The notes under the pieces are model-generated. The model searched no databases, was not told the origin of the DNA, and saw only the letters and a program-made list of their open reading frames with translations. Position numbers and translations under genes: made by a program. Below are positions 38,808 through 50,015 of a DNA stretch of 64,000 bases, piece by piece; positions within the stretch are counted from its first letter, which is position 1, and every line of letters starts with the position of its first letter. This DNA is from Camarhynchus parvulus (lineage: Eukaryota; Chordata; Aves; Passeriformes; Thraupidae), in NCBI RefSeq assembly GCF_901933205.1, contig NC_044572.1, positions 110,558,965 through 110,622,964 on the forward strand, written 5' to 3'.

Positions 38808-41800
38808 ATTTCCATATTTGTTTTGGTAGTATATATATACAAAGGTTCAGATTTAGTAACCTACTTTTCTGTCATAAAGTTTTTGTTTTAGCATGGTTTT
38901 GAAAATAGTACCAATCCTTCCGCACAGCAGTGGAACTGTACTCTCTCACACTTTGAAAAGGAAATTTACTATTCCTTATTAGTAATGTATTTTGAAAGAG
39001 GATGACATATTTGTTGTTAATATTTTTTTTTTGTATCACCTTTTAAGCACTGGTAACTTGTAGAGATTCTCACAACAAATTATTTTATCTGAAAAAAGAA
39101 ATGGCACCTTGGCAGAGCACAGCACTCCCGACAGGAAACCAGTCTCTTGAATGAACTAGATGGTTTTTTTCTCTTGAGTTGCAGGAGCCTCCATTGCAAG
39201 TATCCCTGCAGCAGTGTGTTCACCTCGATCAGATTGAGACTACTTGTGATACTTTCACTTATTTCCTATAATTCAGCTGGCCTTCAGTCCTGCATGATGA
39301 CTCCAGCATCTCATAGATATGTTTACATAGAGTGCTTTAAATGGTACACATAACATTAATTATGTATAAAAGACTGTCATATATGACCATTTCGGTCAAA
39401 TGCACAAAAAACCCTTTCTGCTGGTTGTTTGCAGCTGTGTATTTTGGTCAGTCTTGCATCAGGATCTGCCTGAAGGAGTCAGAGAGCCTGCCAGATTCTT
39501 TATCCAAGGTAGCTGCATTTTTAACAAATGCATATTAATAAATTATGCATGAATAGTAGATGTATTGAAGCATACAGATGGTGGCTAGCAAAGAGTCTAG
39601 GTATAGCAGGACCTGCTTAGGAAAATTCCAGGGCTGTCTGTAATTCACACCTGGAGAACTCCTGTAACAGAATCTTTGTTGCGAAGCTGGTTAAAGGCTT
39701 AGTCATTGATTTTGTCTTACGTGCTGTCTCCTCAATGCTGGGAGGATTTGGGAAGCTCTTGCATCACCCAGGAATTCATTGACAGAGAGTTCTGGGTGTG
39801 CATGCAGCCAAAGCACTGATATCCAGCCAGAGCACCGTTGGAATGTTTGGATGGACTTGAATTTTATGCTTATATTCCAATTGTAACTTTGATTTTACAG
39901 CTTTTACCAGGAAACAAATTGAATGCTGTTGGAATATTGAAGACTGATGCATACATTCATATTTGAATTGACTTTGCCTAAGGTCTTTTACCTGAATATT
40001 TTATAAAAGTAAGAAATATCTTTGGTGGTTTGCCTTCATTTTTTGTTTGTTTCTTTTGTTCTTCTAAAAATAATGATAGAAGTATAGCTGAATCAAGTGT
40101 GTAAAGATATTAAGTTTGCTTAGCGAGGTCAACAGTGTTACCCCCTTTGTGATAGAGAAATAAACAGTTACAGATGGAGGGAAAAGGTAAATGAAAAGCA
40201 ACAAGGCAAGTCATTGGACTTCTCAAAAAGCAGTTTTCACTATTCAGTTGTAAAAGCTGAAGATGCATTTTACTTTACAAAATGTAAACAGGAGGCAGAA
40301 CTATAACACAGCCAGGGTTACCAAACTGTGAATAATTGCAATGTTTAATAATTTTGTATAAACTCATCTTCAAAACATATGGTTTTTTATTGGCTCACTT
40401 TTATTGATCTGCAGGAAATTTTGGAGTTGATCATAACAAGGTAAGTACTTGGTTTTTTAGGAAATTTTCAGTTGTAACTGTATGAATTTATTACCTCTGA
40501 CTCAACAGTTATATGATTGTTTAGGAAAGATATTTTATTGACAATACTCTAAGAACTTATCCATTAGATTATAAATAGGATAGAAGTAGACTAGGCTAGA
40601 CTAGGTTAGAATTATTCATTTGTAAAGGACCCACTATGATCATCACTCCTATGCGCATCTGCACCAAAGCCTACACACCATTCAAAAGGGAATCTCATAT
40701 CATCTCTAGTTGTGACACAGTTACAAACAGAGAGAGTGCTGAAGGGCAGGAATTTTGTGCCTTATGAATTTTTTTTCAGATTTTTACAATCTATAGTCAT
40801 TTATTCCAAATGGCAGTTGGGCATGGAAAATATTTCATGTGATTTCACTGCATGCCTTGTTTGAATGCTTAAGATTGTTGTTTAAATATCATATTTAAGT
40901 ATAAACTTCTGGAGAAAATACCCAGATAGACATTGCCTTATTCAAAGCAATACCTAATATTTTCTCTTACATTTGGCCCTATATGTTGCTGTCATCAGGG
41001 TTAATGAATTACAAGACTGAATCTTTTAAGTAGCACCTGCAAATAACCATTCAGTAACTCAGTTCTTGTGGAAACCAAAATGAAAAATATAGGCTGCCTT
41101 GAATAAAAATGTCTTTAAATATGAAAATAATTTCCTTGGCCTCAAGCACTGTATCTGCTTCTTTCACGTTTGCATTTCTCTCAAAGGTAAGAGTCCAAAA
41201 AATATTATCACTACTTGTAACTTTTACTTGCTTACTGTGGTGGACTATATCACATTGCATTCTGCATTTCACAACAAAAGAAATAATGCATAGTAATATA
41301 TGGTGATACAAGTGATTGTTAATGAAAATATAAACCATACTTATTGTTACATAAATGAATAATCTGTAAATAGACAGTAGAAGAGGAACAAGGAGGAATA
41401 TAATAGCAAAAGACACAAATAGTAGAACCCTTTATTTATTGCTGTCTAAAAATACCCCCAGATATGTTGCTAAACCACTGTGCTTGTGTCTCACTCATTT
41501 ATCTTGTACAACATAAGATCATTTTATAGAACTTCCAATAAGATGTCTCAAGAACTTCTGAATTCCCTATTGAGAAATTCCCTACAATCAAACTTCTTCT
41601 TTTTTATTCTTTTAATGTCTGAATGTTTTCAATCTCTCTGCAGCTATTGTAAGGTACTAAGTGTTCTGGTTATTCATGACTGAAAGGTCATTAAATTACA
41701 ATGTCCCAGTTGAAAATACTGCAATTTACATGACATTTATCAAGGAGATTATGTGAATCTACTTTTGTTCTGTGAGTTTAAAAGGTGAAACTTCTTGCTC

Positions 41801-42654
41801 TTTTAAATAGAGTAAGATTAAATAAATGAAATTCAATTTCACAGCATTTTTTTATTATTATTTCAAAGAAAACACTTTCTTAGGTGATTGGGAAGACATT
41901 AGTGCTAATAGAACTCTTCTAAAGAATTCTCAGCATGTAAGTAAAACCCCTAAAGTTAATCCAACATTACCATTAGTCTCTGTTAATACTCTATTTTTTG
42001 TCTAACTGGTATCTTTTATCAGTGTACATGTCGTATTATCGTTCAAAGTTCTATTGATCCAAAGAAGCTCTATCCTATAAATAAATTCATTTGCTGCAGG
42101 GTGTGAAGCAAAGGTTGCTTTGGTTTACACAAAAGGTTGCTATGTATATTCAGTGTATGGCCCTTTTAGTACCTTAATTCAGGCAGAGGCATCTCTCTAA
42201 ATATTTTAATAACTGTATCATAACACATATGGTTTAGAAATCAAACCCTCAGTGGCAAATGATGGGATAATTCAGAACTTGTGATGGTGTTAATGTAAGA
42301 CATAATGGCTATGATTTGTGGAAGTACTATTGCTCATCTTGGCAAAGAGTTGCTATGGGAAAAAAAAAGGAATTGCTTATTATAGCTGTGTCTTTTGAGG
42401 ATAGTGGTAGGGTGATAAAAGTACAACTTGAGAGATGGAAGCTAAGATGACTGCCCGCGGATTACCCACAAGCAAGCATGGTTGCTTAGGAAAGTTGTGG
42501 TCATTATGGTGCAGATTAAAGCTGTGTCCCTTGGCAGAGTGCTCCTTGTAACAGAAACAGGGATTTGGAGGGCTCATGTTTGCCAGAGTTTTTAGCAGGT
42601 TCTTAAAACAAATCTGAAGATAATTTCCATTAGTTCACCTTCTCCCACTCTGCT

Positions 42655-43197
42655 CTGAACTGATGTGGCCTCACCTTGAATATTGTGTTTTGGGCGCCAC
42701 AATATAAGAAATATGTTAAACTATTAGAGATTGTCCAAGGAAGATGGTGAAGGGCCTTGAGAGGAAGATGTAAGAGGAGTGGCCGAGCTCACTTGAACTG
42801 TTCAGCCTGGAGGAGACTGAGGGGAGATCTCATCATAGACTGCAACTTCCTCATAAGGGGAAGAAGAGGGGCAGACACTGATGTCTCCTTCTGGTGACCA
42901 GTGACAGGACCTGAGGGAATGACCTGAAGTTGTGCCAGGGGAAGTTTAGGTTGGATATTAGAAAAAAGATCTTCACCCAGAGGGTGTCTGGGCACTGGAG
43001 CAGATTCCCCAGGGAAGTGGTCAAAGCAGCAAGCCTGACAGAGTCAAAGAAGCATTTGGACAATACTTGTGGGCACATGGCGTGACTCTTGGGGAATGTC
43101 CTGTGCAGGGCCAAGAGTAGGACTCAGTGACCCTGATGGATCTCTTCCAACTCAGCTTATTCTGTGAGTCTGTCATTCTGTCATTCTGTCATTCTAA
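42655..43197 (+). mobile_element. CR1 LINE 3' fragment, plus strand
   Basis: About 540 bp of the CR1 3' region starts with a diverged TGATGTGGCCTCACCTTGAA block. It passes through TGTTCAGCCTGGAGGAGACT, GGTTGGATATTAGAAAAAAG, CCCCAGGGAAGTGGTCAAAG and CATGGCGTGACTCTTGGGGA, and ends with 8-bp terminal units at 43159-43195. The CATGGCGTGACTCTTGGGGA block points to a different CR1 subfamily from the copy at 1458-1867. It still covers the end of ORF2, but no long reading frame survives on the sense strand. The 87- and 68-codon minus-strand frames are artefacts. Confidence 0.95.
43159..43195 (+). repeat. CR1 3'-terminal 8-bp tandem repeat
   Basis: Units ATTCTGTG, AGTCTGTC, ATTCTGTC, ATTCTGTC and a partial ATTCT follow one another. 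This marks the 3' end and the plus orientation of the CR1 copy. Confidence 0.9.
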
Positions 43198-46100
43198 TCC
43201 AAGGGACTAGACTACTGGCAGACCCAGACAAAATTTATTGAATACTGGAAGTTCTTGGTGTGAAGTGCTTTGCTCTGCTGAACCACTGCATTGTAATTCA
43301 TGATCTCCAATGAGGTTACACTGTTCATCTGACAGGTTCAGCTGGCTTGCAACACACCATAATTGTCAACTCCCTTAGGGTTCCCATTTTTTTCATCCAA
43401 ATAATCATCACAAAATTGGGTCAAAATTCTTGACTGTTACTAAAATTTAGTTTGAATGTGTGTACCAGCTGACTTAAAAGGAGATAAACTTCAAATTATT
43501 AAACATTTTCTTGGGTGTTTTTTTAGGTGAAGTTAAACTTGAGGAATTGTGACCAATACATGCAATTTTCTGCAAGTTTAGTGAATAGGTGAATAGCCAA
43601 AATAAGTCTTGTGAAAAGCATGGGCTGATATTTCATTACAATGTGTTAAAAATTGACTTCATCAAACTGCTCTTTAGTACTTTCAAAAAAGGTTACAAAT
43701 TTGCAGTACTCAGGTATACACACACTTGAGTCAGGATGCCCTGTTCCCACATTTTCAAAATGTATCTTACAGAATTTCCGTTCCTGTGTTGGTGTTGCAG
43801 TGACCCCTATGTGTTTATGGTGGCTATGTTAGTTAGAGGGAAACAGAGCTTTTAAGGTTTTTTCTTACAAATGCTGTTGTATCTTGGATAGCTGGGGAGT
43901 TTGCCATTTGCTTCTAACTGCTGTTGGTAGTTTCAGTCAAATTATTGGCAGTCAGTCCTTGTCCTCTTAGCAGCATCTAAGCATGTGAGATAGGGATCGA
44001 TTGAATTGAAAAGTTAATTTTACTGCAATTTCTTCAGCATCAGAAGGAATTATCACAGCCTTGCTGTTGCTACTTTGTGACTCTATACTGAACTTCAGCG
44101 CCTAAGGCTGAGGAGGCAAGTCTCATTGGCTTGAAATTCACGTACAATTAAAATTAGACATTTAATTAGTCTTAATTAGACTTAAAATTAAAGACTGCAG
44201 TCTGCTCTGCATCATAAGAACAAAAGCAAAGTACTTGGTTTTAATACCACATATTTTTTCTGAGTCTTTCCACCACTAAGGGTTAACAGTAGTAACAGAT
44301 TGTAACTGCTCTCTGTTACAAAGCTCTAAAATACTGTGTTGTAGGATACTAGCACAGAACTTTGTAAAAAAATCTTGATTGTTTTTTCCCCATGCTGTTC
44401 CCAAAATTACATTTAATTCTTCTCCTAAGGGAAAACAGGCTGGCATTTGGAGGACATGTTGCAGATCTAAGCCTCTAGTTACTGTCGGTAAATGCTCTTG
44501 CTGCTGCAGCAGAGTTACTTTGGCATTCGTTCAAAGAAAAGATTCTTCATCTCAGCTTTTTCCAAAGAAAATACTTTTTTTTTTCAAAGAAAATATAGTT
44601 TCTACTGTTAGAAATAACACAATAAGGTGTGATGTCCTATTATAATTTTATTATAATAATACAATAAGTCATTAAAGTTACTGTGGTTTTCTCCAGCTTA
44701 TTTTAGAAGTTATTATGGGAATAAAAATGGTATTCAGGGGCTCAGCCTCTGGCTCAGACTCCTCTCAGACTCCTGACCTGAATGCATTTCCTAGTTTTCT
44801 CCAGAATGAGAAATTTCTGTCTAAAATTTGAATAAAATAAATTAAAGGGCAACACATCATCTCAATATATATTATATAGCTATTAAGAAAAAAGTACCAA
44901 AACACACATTTATGATCAGAAACCAAAAATACCAAATGCATTTTAAAAATTCATACATCAGAAGGAAATAGAGTTTATTTTCTACAACCAGTCCTGGTTC
45001 CACACATCTACAAATACAACTATTTTCTGCATCAAGGGGCAATCATCTAGCAAATTCTTCTCCTGACAACTACACAGTTGAAAACTGCGGTGACTTACTG
45101 TTACTAATTTGATTATTTCATCAGTCACTGAGATTCCATTGCTTGAGACAGAAGAAGTGAATATAATTGGAACCCCCATAAAACAACTGAAGAGAAAAAA
45201 AATACATTACAAGACCAGTATATAAGATAGGAGGAAATGTACTGCTATATATTGTGAAGCATGCAACATATTTTTTTCTCTGTTAGAGGAAACCTCCAAA
45301 GAAAATTTTAAAAAATCTTACTTATAAAACAAAAATAGTAAGGTGACATTTAAGGGCAAATATAAGAATAGGATGATCCTAATATTAAGGCTTTTTTAAT
45401 AGAGTACAGAAGTATTCTGTCTCTGTTTAGAAATCTAACATGAGCCTGTCAGCCTTCTTTGATTATGGAATTAGGGGAGAAAGCAATGAGCATGTTTCTG
45501 TAAACCCTTTCAGTCACTAACCTGTCTACCTAATACACTTCCCCCTATTCTCTAGCCTTATTTTTCTGCCATCCCAGTTCTGGGATGTCAATCTTGATGC
45601 TTTTTTCTCTCTGCTTGTTTTGGGTAGTCGCCGCACTCCTCATGGTTTTACTGAGGATTTTGATGTCCTTCACTTTGAAGAGCTGGCTGAAATCCAGCCA
45701 GAAGGCTGGAGGGTTAAAATCTGCTCGAAAGCTGGAGCAGGGAGAAACTGCTGGCTTGCTGGGTCAAGTGGATAGCTTTGGGTTTTGCCAGGCTGTAAGG
45801 AAAGAACTTGCAGAGGCCTGCTGAGTGAGACTATTCAATGGTACTGGGTGCTGTCAGGGAAGGTATAGTGCCTTCTCAACCTGCTCTGCAATGTAATTGC
45901 TGTCAGATGACAAGCAAGGGAGACTGCTTTGTTTTCCCCCCCTATACTGGCTATGCAAGGGCAGTCAAGTGTGAAAGAGGTTCAACAGTAGGTGCTTCAT
46001 AGCTGACTGGAACAGGTTCTAGAAGCAAAGACTAGTGCCTGATTTTCATATCTAGGGAAACTGGAGAGCCCTCTAAGTGCTCTCAGAAGCTAACCTACCT

Positions 46101-46325
46101 GAAGTTACAATGCTGAGAGGGAAGCTGCCAGCCCTGTGGAATGCTGAGGAGGACTATTTTCAGCCTAGACTGCACTCAGTTGCCTTTGATGCTGTGGAGC
46201 CATTGCTGAGGAATATGCACCAAAAAGACCCTTAGAAAAGAAGTCCCTATGACATGTCTTTCAAAAGAATTATGCTATTAACAAAAGACAGTTGTACCAT
46301 TTTTCCCTAGAATTGGTGGGGGTTT

Positions 46326-46329
<4 letters not shown>

Positions 46330-46390
<61 letters not shown>
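46330..46390. repeat. T36 followed by (GTTTT)5
   Basis: Thirty-six uninterrupted T residues (46330-46365) run directly into five perfect GTTTT units (46366-46390). On the minus strand this reads as an (AAAAC)5 array followed by a 36-A run, resembling the tail of a retroposed copy. No retroposon body was recognised beside it, so it is listed as a simple repeat. Confidence 0.95.
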
Positions 46391-46393
<3 letters not shown>

Positions 46394-48093
46394 GTACAAT
46401 GTGGAAGAGCAGAATTCTTTTTTCTCTTTACCCAATATTATTCAGCTCAGGATCCCAGGAAAATATATCAAATACCAGAATATGCATGTGGCTTTAAAGA
46501 AAGTGTGCTGGGTTGTGATTTGTTTGTAGGTTTTGTACAGTTGTTTTTCAATTACTTAAAACTGACCAAGATGGGAGGAGAAAGAAAGAAAAAATAACAG
46601 ACTCTTTTCTATATGTTGTTCTTCCTTTTGGGATAAAGCATATTTATTTCACCCTTGTTTTACAGACCATTTTCAGTATATGCGAGCTATTACTTTGACT
46701 GCATACTGACGCATTTTAATGAAAATCTCTTCATTAATTTTGCAGTGAAGTTCTCTTTTTACACCATGCCCTTCAGGTTCTTCCCACCCCTGTACATTCC
46801 TCTGAGTTTCTTTGGTGGTTTAGCATCCTAATATACCTAGAGGGGCCACTTGATGTCGTATTCATAGCAACATCTGCAAACAAAATGCAGCCTACAAGTT
46901 TCTGCACAAGTAAGCACTTTTAGGGCCGATATATATGTGCCTCTCTCTCTCCTTAAAGTGTTGATGACTTCCTTTTCAAATTGCTCATAGAGCTAGTTTC
47001 AGCAAACTAGCTTTTATCTGTGCAATCAAATGCTTGCACTGTAGGAGACCCCCTTGCATATACAAGTGGGAAAAAAGTGCTCTTCCCCTTCTGGTGTTTC
47101 CTAAAGACTACTTTAGATCCGTTTCTGAACTATCTAAAGGCTTCTAAGTTTTCTATAATACATAGAACTTTGGTACCCTCTTAAGATACCTAAGGACAGA
47201 TAAGGGAGTAATTTTCTTGCTCTTTGATTATTTGAATTTAAATTGACAAGCTGCATTTGGTTCAGCTGTCAGAGATAAATGTTTCAAGCCAGCTGTAACC
47301 ATACTGCATTCACACAGGACTAAATTTGGGCATACCTCATCTTGTCAAATAATTTGCAAAGTAAACTGGTTTAGGCTGAGTAGTAGAAAAACCAAAGGCT
47401 AGGATTAGGAACAAGCTGTTCCAAACATAGAACTTGGAAGAAAAGAACTTGAAAGTGTTGATGCTCAATGCCAGAGCTGCAGTATCAGCGTGCAGCCTTC
47501 ACTGTTTCTCCATCCAGTAAATCGCATCTGCAAGTTTGTCTTCCTCAAGCTCTACCCAAAACTCTTGTGCTTGGAAGCAAGCTGTTTGACTGACGTTGTC
47601 AGCTGTCATAATACAGGTGTGCAGTGCCATCAGGAGCCTGCTGTCTTATAGTGGCAAGCACTGCAGGGGTTAGTGAGAGCTTTGTTCAGTATTTTCCTTC
47701 CAAATGTGTAGATGTTGTATACACGAACATGAATACCATCTGTTGCACTCTTGATGTGTCGAGTCTACAAATAACTTAGAAAAAGGACTGCCATTCTGCT
47801 GCTGTAATTTATTACAGCTGCCTGTAAGACTTCCATATCTGTGTGAGTTTGAGGGGTTTTGACCTAGGTTAAGCTAGCTTTCTGTTCACATCTGCAGATA
47901 GGAATCTTTATTGATCCCTAGAAGCTACCCGACTGTGTAAGCAGTGCTTATTACATTCTGCTATTTAATTCAAATTTAGTCTCTGCTCAAGACTGGCTGC
48001 TGAAGAGTCTGTGTTAGTTAACAGTGCAGCACAATTAGTTGAAGAGATTTGTAACACAAACAGGTACCAAGAATGTTTATGCTTTTCAAGGAC

Positions 48094-48147
48094 TCCACTG
48101 CAGCTGTACCACAGTGCACATCAAGGTGCAGTGGAATCTTGATGTGC
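48094..48147. repeat. Two interleaved perfect inverted repeats
   Basis: TCCACTGCA (48094-48102) pairs with TGCAGTGGA (48127-48135), and GCACATCAAG (48116-48125) pairs with CTTGATGTGC (48138-48147). The order is A, B, A', B', the topology of an H-type pseudoknot if transcribed. All arms are perfect. Function is unknown. Confidence 0.75.
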
Positions 48148-48389
48148 TAATGGCTAAATGGCTGTGGAGCTGTGCTCTGAAAGTGCATTTCAGCTCCAGA
48201 CTATAATTCTAGTGCATGTAATCAACTGCTCTTCAGTTAAGATGTATCTAACAAAAAAATGCCTTGCTACTTGAGATTAAGCGACTGAATAAGCAAAACA
48301 TCAATTTTTTCCTAGCTTCACAGTGGTTCTGTAAATTCATCGATGTATGGGCAACTGTGAACAGAGCATTACACATGTGCTTTGTCCCA

Positions 48390-48873
48390 CAGAATCCTTT
48401 TAAGCTGGAGAAGACCTTTAAGATCATCAAGTCCAACTGTAAATTTAGCACTGCCGAGTCAATACTAAATCTTTTCTCTAAGTGCCCCATCCACATGTTT
48501 TTACATACCTTCAGGGATGATGACTCATTTCTTTCCCTGGGCAGCCTGTTTCAGTGCTTGACAACCTTTTTGGTGAAGAAATTTTTCCTAATGATCAACC
48601 CAAACCTTCTCTGGCATAGCTTGAAGCCATGTCCTGTGATCCAATCACTTGTTACCTGAGAGAGGAGACCTACCTCCAGCTCTTTTTACAACATCCTTTC
48701 AAGTAGTTGTAGAGAATGATAAGGTCCCACATCCAGCTCCCAAGTCCACTTCTCATCGGACTTGTCCTCCAGACCCTTTACCACATCTGTTGCCCTTCTC
48801 TGGGCATACTCCAGCGCCTCAATATCTTGTGGTAAGAGGCCAAAAACTGAACAAAATATTCAATGTATTTTGC
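48390..48873 (-). mobile_element. CR1 LINE 3' fragment, minus strand
   Basis: Read on the plus strand, CAGAATCCTTTTAAGCTGG opens the element. It is followed by CTTTAAGATCATCAAGTCCA, TAAGTGCCCCATCCACATGT, CCTGGGCAGCCTGTTTCAGT, GTGAAGAAATTTTTCCTAAT, ATCACTTGTTACCTGAGAGA and TTCAAGTAGTTGTAGAGAAT. It ends near AACTGAACAAAATATTCAA. The TTTAAGATCATCAAGTCCAA form at the 3' end differs from the TTAGAGATCATCTAGTTCCA form in the copies at 15.1 and 22.1 kb, so it belongs to another CR1 subgroup. The 131-codon frame at 48264-48659, the longest in the window, starts upstream and runs antisense through this element. It is not a host gene. Confidence 0.95.
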
Positions 48874-49589
48874 CTTGTACTTGTGAAATTGAAGAAGCTC
48901 TGATGCCCCAAGTGTTGTTATAGAATACACCTGTTCTTCCTCTTCCTTTTCATCTTCAAGGTAGCACTTCAGTTATGTGATTTTAAGATTACCTAAATCA
49001 GACTTGTTTTATAGAAATCTACTGGTTTCTGTGATGAATTTTTCCTTTTACAGAGAAGCTGATGACTGCTCTAAGCTCTTCTGTATAGTTATGCACTCTT
49101 TGTCTCAGTCCTGCTGTGGATGTGTTTCTGGGTATCCTTTCCTGAGTTAATCTTGGGAGAGCTTAACTCAGGAGAAGATATGTAGCTGTTTCAGTAAGGC
49201 AAGTATGCTTATTCCTTCAGGAACACTGAGGTTCGCGTTCAGACTTGATAATGCCAGCAATAATGAAAATTCAATGTTTCCAGTCTGTGGTCTTTCCTAG
49301 CTGAATAACCATTAAAAAAGCTGAAGCAAAAAAGCATCAGGTTTTCTTGTATGTTCACTCTACTGAGTGTCCCAAAAGATGTTCAGGAAAAGTTCAATTG
49401 TTTAGGCATTCAACAAAACCCTCAAAAACTATTGACATGGAGTACCTTGTAGGAACTTGGATGGTAAATCCTGCCTATGTGAACCGGTTGCTGTTTGTAT
49501 AATCCAGCTTGAGTGAACCAGTTGGTTGGCAGTATAAATTAGAAGGAATAAAAGAGTGCACTTGCATACAAGTATCATGTTTTCAGCCA
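48874..49589. other. Unique non-coding stretch between CR1 and LTR
   Basis: Nothing assignable is seen. The right end, about 49430-49590, may include the diverged 5' part of the LTR that follows, because the point where LTR similarity begins is not sharp. Confidence 0.4.
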
Positions 49590-50015
49590 TGGACAGGGTT
49601 AATTTTTCACAGCAGCAGTGAGAGTGCAGAGCCTGGAATCCTGTGGGCATGGCCAGCAACCTAATGTTATTCCATACCATCCTAGGTTATTGCCAGGGGT
49701 GGGGCAATCTCTCTCTTGCTTCCTGGAAGAAAGGGCATTCCTTTCCAGAGCTGGAAAAATGTGGTGGTGGAGGGTCTGTCTGCCATTGTTTCATTGTCCC
49801 AGGCCTGGTGAGTGTTTTGCATGAAGCCACACTCCCTTTGTACACTTTAGATATTAGTATGGTTGCTGTTGTCTTCTTTTCTCATTGCTGTTTCCAGTAA
49901 AGTGGTCTTATCTCAAGCCAGGATCTCTGCCTTTTATGCTTTCAGCTGGAGGGCAAGGGAAATGGAGAGGCAGTGGGAGCACTAAATGAGGGAATACCAC
50001 GCCTAAAGCATGACA
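49590..50015 (+). mobile_element. Decayed avian ERV LTR, plus strand
   Basis: Three landmarks appear in the order found in a second common avian LTR type. The first is a GGACAGGGTTAATTTTTCAC block near the start. The second is TTTCCAGTAAAGTGGTCTTATCTCAAGCCAGG, seen as GTAAAGTGGTCTTATCTCAA at 49899-49918, which matches the conserved TTATCTCAACCC segment near the LTR 3' end. The third is a terminal CACGCCTAAAGCATGACAA, comparable to the usual AAACCACGACA end. The copy is strongly diverged, its 5' limit is uncertain, and no retroviral coding sequence flanks it. The frames of 85, 83 and 68 codons here are artefacts. Confidence 0.55.

Larger units (their letters stand above)
35401..42654. other. 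Unique AT-rich non-coding stretch
   Basis: No gene is recognised in these 7.2 kb. Contents are one tiny CR1 3' tail (37357-37393), a 22-bp perfect palindrome (38786-38807), a two-copy 10-bp repeat (TAGACTAGGC/TAGACTAGGT, 40587-40606), and two exon-like stretches near 39185-39508 treated as findings. The longest frame is 121 codons (41051-41416 minus), rich in Ile, Phe and Leu as expected for chance frames in AT-rich DNA. Confidence 0.5.
43198..48389. other. Unique non-coding stretch with a T-rich tract
   Basis: No gene is confirmed. Contents are the T36/(GTTTT)5 tract (46330-46390), a coding-like stretch behind a splice-acceptor-like site (45628-45775) and interleaved inverted repeats (48094-48147). 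The 101-codon frame at 46292-46597 is held open by phenylalanine codons in the T run and is not a gene. Confidence 0.5.

Noticed and set aside
46292..46597. 101-codon frame with a phenylalanine run
   Set aside because: It is held open by the T36/(GTTTT)5 tract.
48264..48659. 131-codon plus-strand open frame, longest in the window
   Set aside because: Most of it is the antisense strand of a CR1 copy.
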